Below, in pieces: positions 63,142 to 64,000 of a stretch of 64,000 nucleotides of DNA (position 1 is the first letter of the stretch; every line of letters begins with the position of its first letter). The stretch covers positions 62,001 through 126,000 of the forward strand of contig NZ_CAJURG010000003.1 in assembly GCF_910588715.1 (NCBI RefSeq), in the 5' to 3' direction. This stretch comes from an uncultured Clostridium sp. Lineage in GTDB: Bacteria > Bacillota > Clostridia > Clostridiales > Clostridiaceae. Below the pieces are notes generated by a model. It was not told where the DNA came from and ran no database searches. It was given only the letters and a program-made list of their open reading frames with translations. A program made the position numbers and the translations under genes.

Positions 63142-63498
63142 TTACTTTAAATATATAACTAAATTCACTAAATGACCTATATTCATTAAAATATATGCTC
63201 CAATTAATACCTGACCTATTAATATTGATCTCTTTATTTGAGTAATATTGGCATTTTCACTTCTCCAATACCAAAAAATCAATAATAAAGCTGCTATACC
63301 TATCTTAAAAAAGTATGGCTCTAATCCATATAATAAAGGTCTTAAAAATTTATTCGTATCATTAAATAAATCAGGAACTTTCCATAATAAAATCTTCGTA
63401 AATATTAATTCCACAATATTTAATGCATATAAAGCAATTAAAAATTTTCCTAACTTTTCTCTCTTATTTCCTCTTATATCTATTACTTCACACTTCAT
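63142..63498 (-). CDS. DUF5658-like small membrane protein
   Basis: About 118 residues from ATG 63498 (GAGG, 8 bases before); the longer frame starts with TTG. Three membrane helices (about 18-36, 55-75, 92-115) and the segment FLIALYALNIVELIFTKILL plus PDLFNDTNKFLRPLL, which resemble the DUF5658 family. Function unknown. A possible -35 TTGACT (minus, 63568-63573) lies upstream. Confidence 0.65.
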   Translation of the reverse strand: MKCEVIDIRGNKREKLGKFLIALYALNIVELIFTKILLWKVPDLFNDTNKFLRPLLYGLEPYFFKIGIAALLLIFWYWRSENANITQIKRSILIGQVLIGAYILMNIGHLVNLVIYLK

Positions 63499-63602
63499 AA
63501 ACCATACCTCAAACAAAATTAATTTTTAAATACTTTATAATTATATTATTTCCATTTTATGTAAATAAGTCAATATGTTTATTCCTTTTTTTAATTTGAT
63601 AA

Positions 63603-63640
63603 TAAAAAAAGTGCAAAGGGGGAGAGACCTGCACTTTTCT
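63603..63640. terminator. Isolated hairpin with purine-rich loop
   Basis: Stem AAAAGTGCA / TGCACTTTT (63607-63614, 63631-63639 region), 14-base loop AAGGGGGAGAGACC, T-run on both strands. It has no gene close by on the plus strand, and the minus-strand gene at 63772 has its own terminator. Confidence 0.55.
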
Positions 63641-63736
63641 TAGTAAAACATATATTTAAATTATTAGGGGATACCTATAATATTGCCATCTTTCAAAATC
63701 TTAAACATAATTTTAAACATTTTTTGTAAAAAATAA

Positions 63737-63770
63737 AATAATCTTCATAATTAACTATGAAGATTATTTT
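63737..63770 (-). terminator. Terminator of the partial gene at the right edge
   Basis: Perfect 13-bp stem AATAATCTTCATA / TATGAAGATTATT (63737-63749, 63756-63768), 6-base loop, T-rich after it on the minus strand, starting right after the stop at 63772. Confidence 0.8.
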
Positions 63771-63771
63771 T

Positions 63772-64000
63772 CTAAATATTATTTAAAACGCCCTTAAACT
63801 CTTCTAATACTTGAGATACCAAATTTTCATCTAACTTTTCATAACTATCCAAAAGATTAGATTCCTGTATTGCTTCAAATGCTTTTCTACTTGATTTCAT
63901 CCAATTTTCTGGGATATAAACCCATACTATTTCTGTATAGCTACAACTTAATAAAAAGTGTTCCATTCCAAAGAAACTATACTCTTCAATTTCATGAAGT
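63772..64000 (-). CDS. C-terminal part of an unknown protein (N-terminus outside window)
   Basis: The frame remains open from the stop at 63772 to the window edge (about 75 residues), so the ATG at 63966 is probably internal. Visible residues include YSFFGMEHFLLSC, IVWVYIPENWMKSSRKAFEA and a helical, acidic end. No family recognised. Its own terminator follows directly. Confidence 0.5.
   Translation of the reverse strand, partial: LHEIEEYSFFGMEHFLLSCSYTEIVWVYIPENWMKSSRKAFEAIQESNLLDSYEKLDENLVSQVLEEFKGVLNNI

Noticed and set aside
63664..63708. 14-codon frame on the minus strand before the orphan hairpin
   Set aside because: No ribosome site, too short, and in AT-rich spacer.

Overview
The window is low-GC, gene-dense bacterial chromosome. 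Its AGGAGG-type ribosome sites, simple hairpin-plus-T-run terminators, T-box leader and tandem reverse rubrerythrins point to an anaerobic Firmicute of Clostridium sensu stricto (cluster I). The species cannot be fixed from the sequence alone. I saw no tRNA, rRNA, CRISPR array, transposase or phage module.

Layout. 1-8.4 kb: a partial periplasmic-binding-type protein, a PHP phosphoesterase, class II fructose-bisphosphate aldolase (fba), a degenerate ThiM-like protein, an L-serine dehydratase pair (sdaAB-sdaAA), a ThrRS-like/uridine kinase fusion, and a YetF/DUF4363 membrane pair. 8.4-16.7 kb: a full arginine operon argGHCJBDF, with an ARG box lying on its promoter. 16.7-24.2 kb: a secreted protein plus small membrane protein of unknown role, then a Fur-boxed ferric-siderophore ABC importer with an MFS exporter and an AraC regulator. 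24.3-29.3 kb: a Bce-like two-component system with its ABC transporter. 29.4-33.7 kb: an accessory surface operon (Ig-like/CAP lipoprotein, orphan CHC2 zinc finger, Pro-rich anchored protein). 33.9-38.9 kb: split TauE/SafE half-transporters, a second serine dehydratase operon with its own membrane transporter, aroQ, and a CYTH protein. 39-53 kb: a polysaccharide deacetylase, a FUSC protein, and a nine-gene shikimate/Phe/Tyr operon (aroF-aroB-aroA-aroC-pheA-aroE-aroK-aroF-tyrA) followed upstream by cardiolipin synthase. 53-64 kb: two identical reverse rubrerythrin genes, a VanRS-like system, a YccF protein, T-box-controlled leuS, a VanZ protein and small membrane proteins.

How it fits together. 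The arg and aro operons make the cell largely self-sufficient for arginine, phenylalanine and tyrosine. The two serine dehydratases turn serine into pyruvate and ammonia. Iron import and rubrerythrins handle iron supply and peroxide stress. Two sensor systems watch the envelope.

The most unexpected structure is a dispersed family of about 55-60 bp palindromes, at least six copies, each at gene 3' ends and apparently used as bidirectional terminators. Other items worth attention are the ThiM-like protein that has lost its active-site motifs, the serine dehydratase-linked transporter, the near-perfect rubrerythrin duplication, a candidate attenuator in front of the aro operon, a 52-bp perfect palindrome, and the uncharacterised secreted/membrane protein pair. 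I found no system that I can claim to be entirely new.
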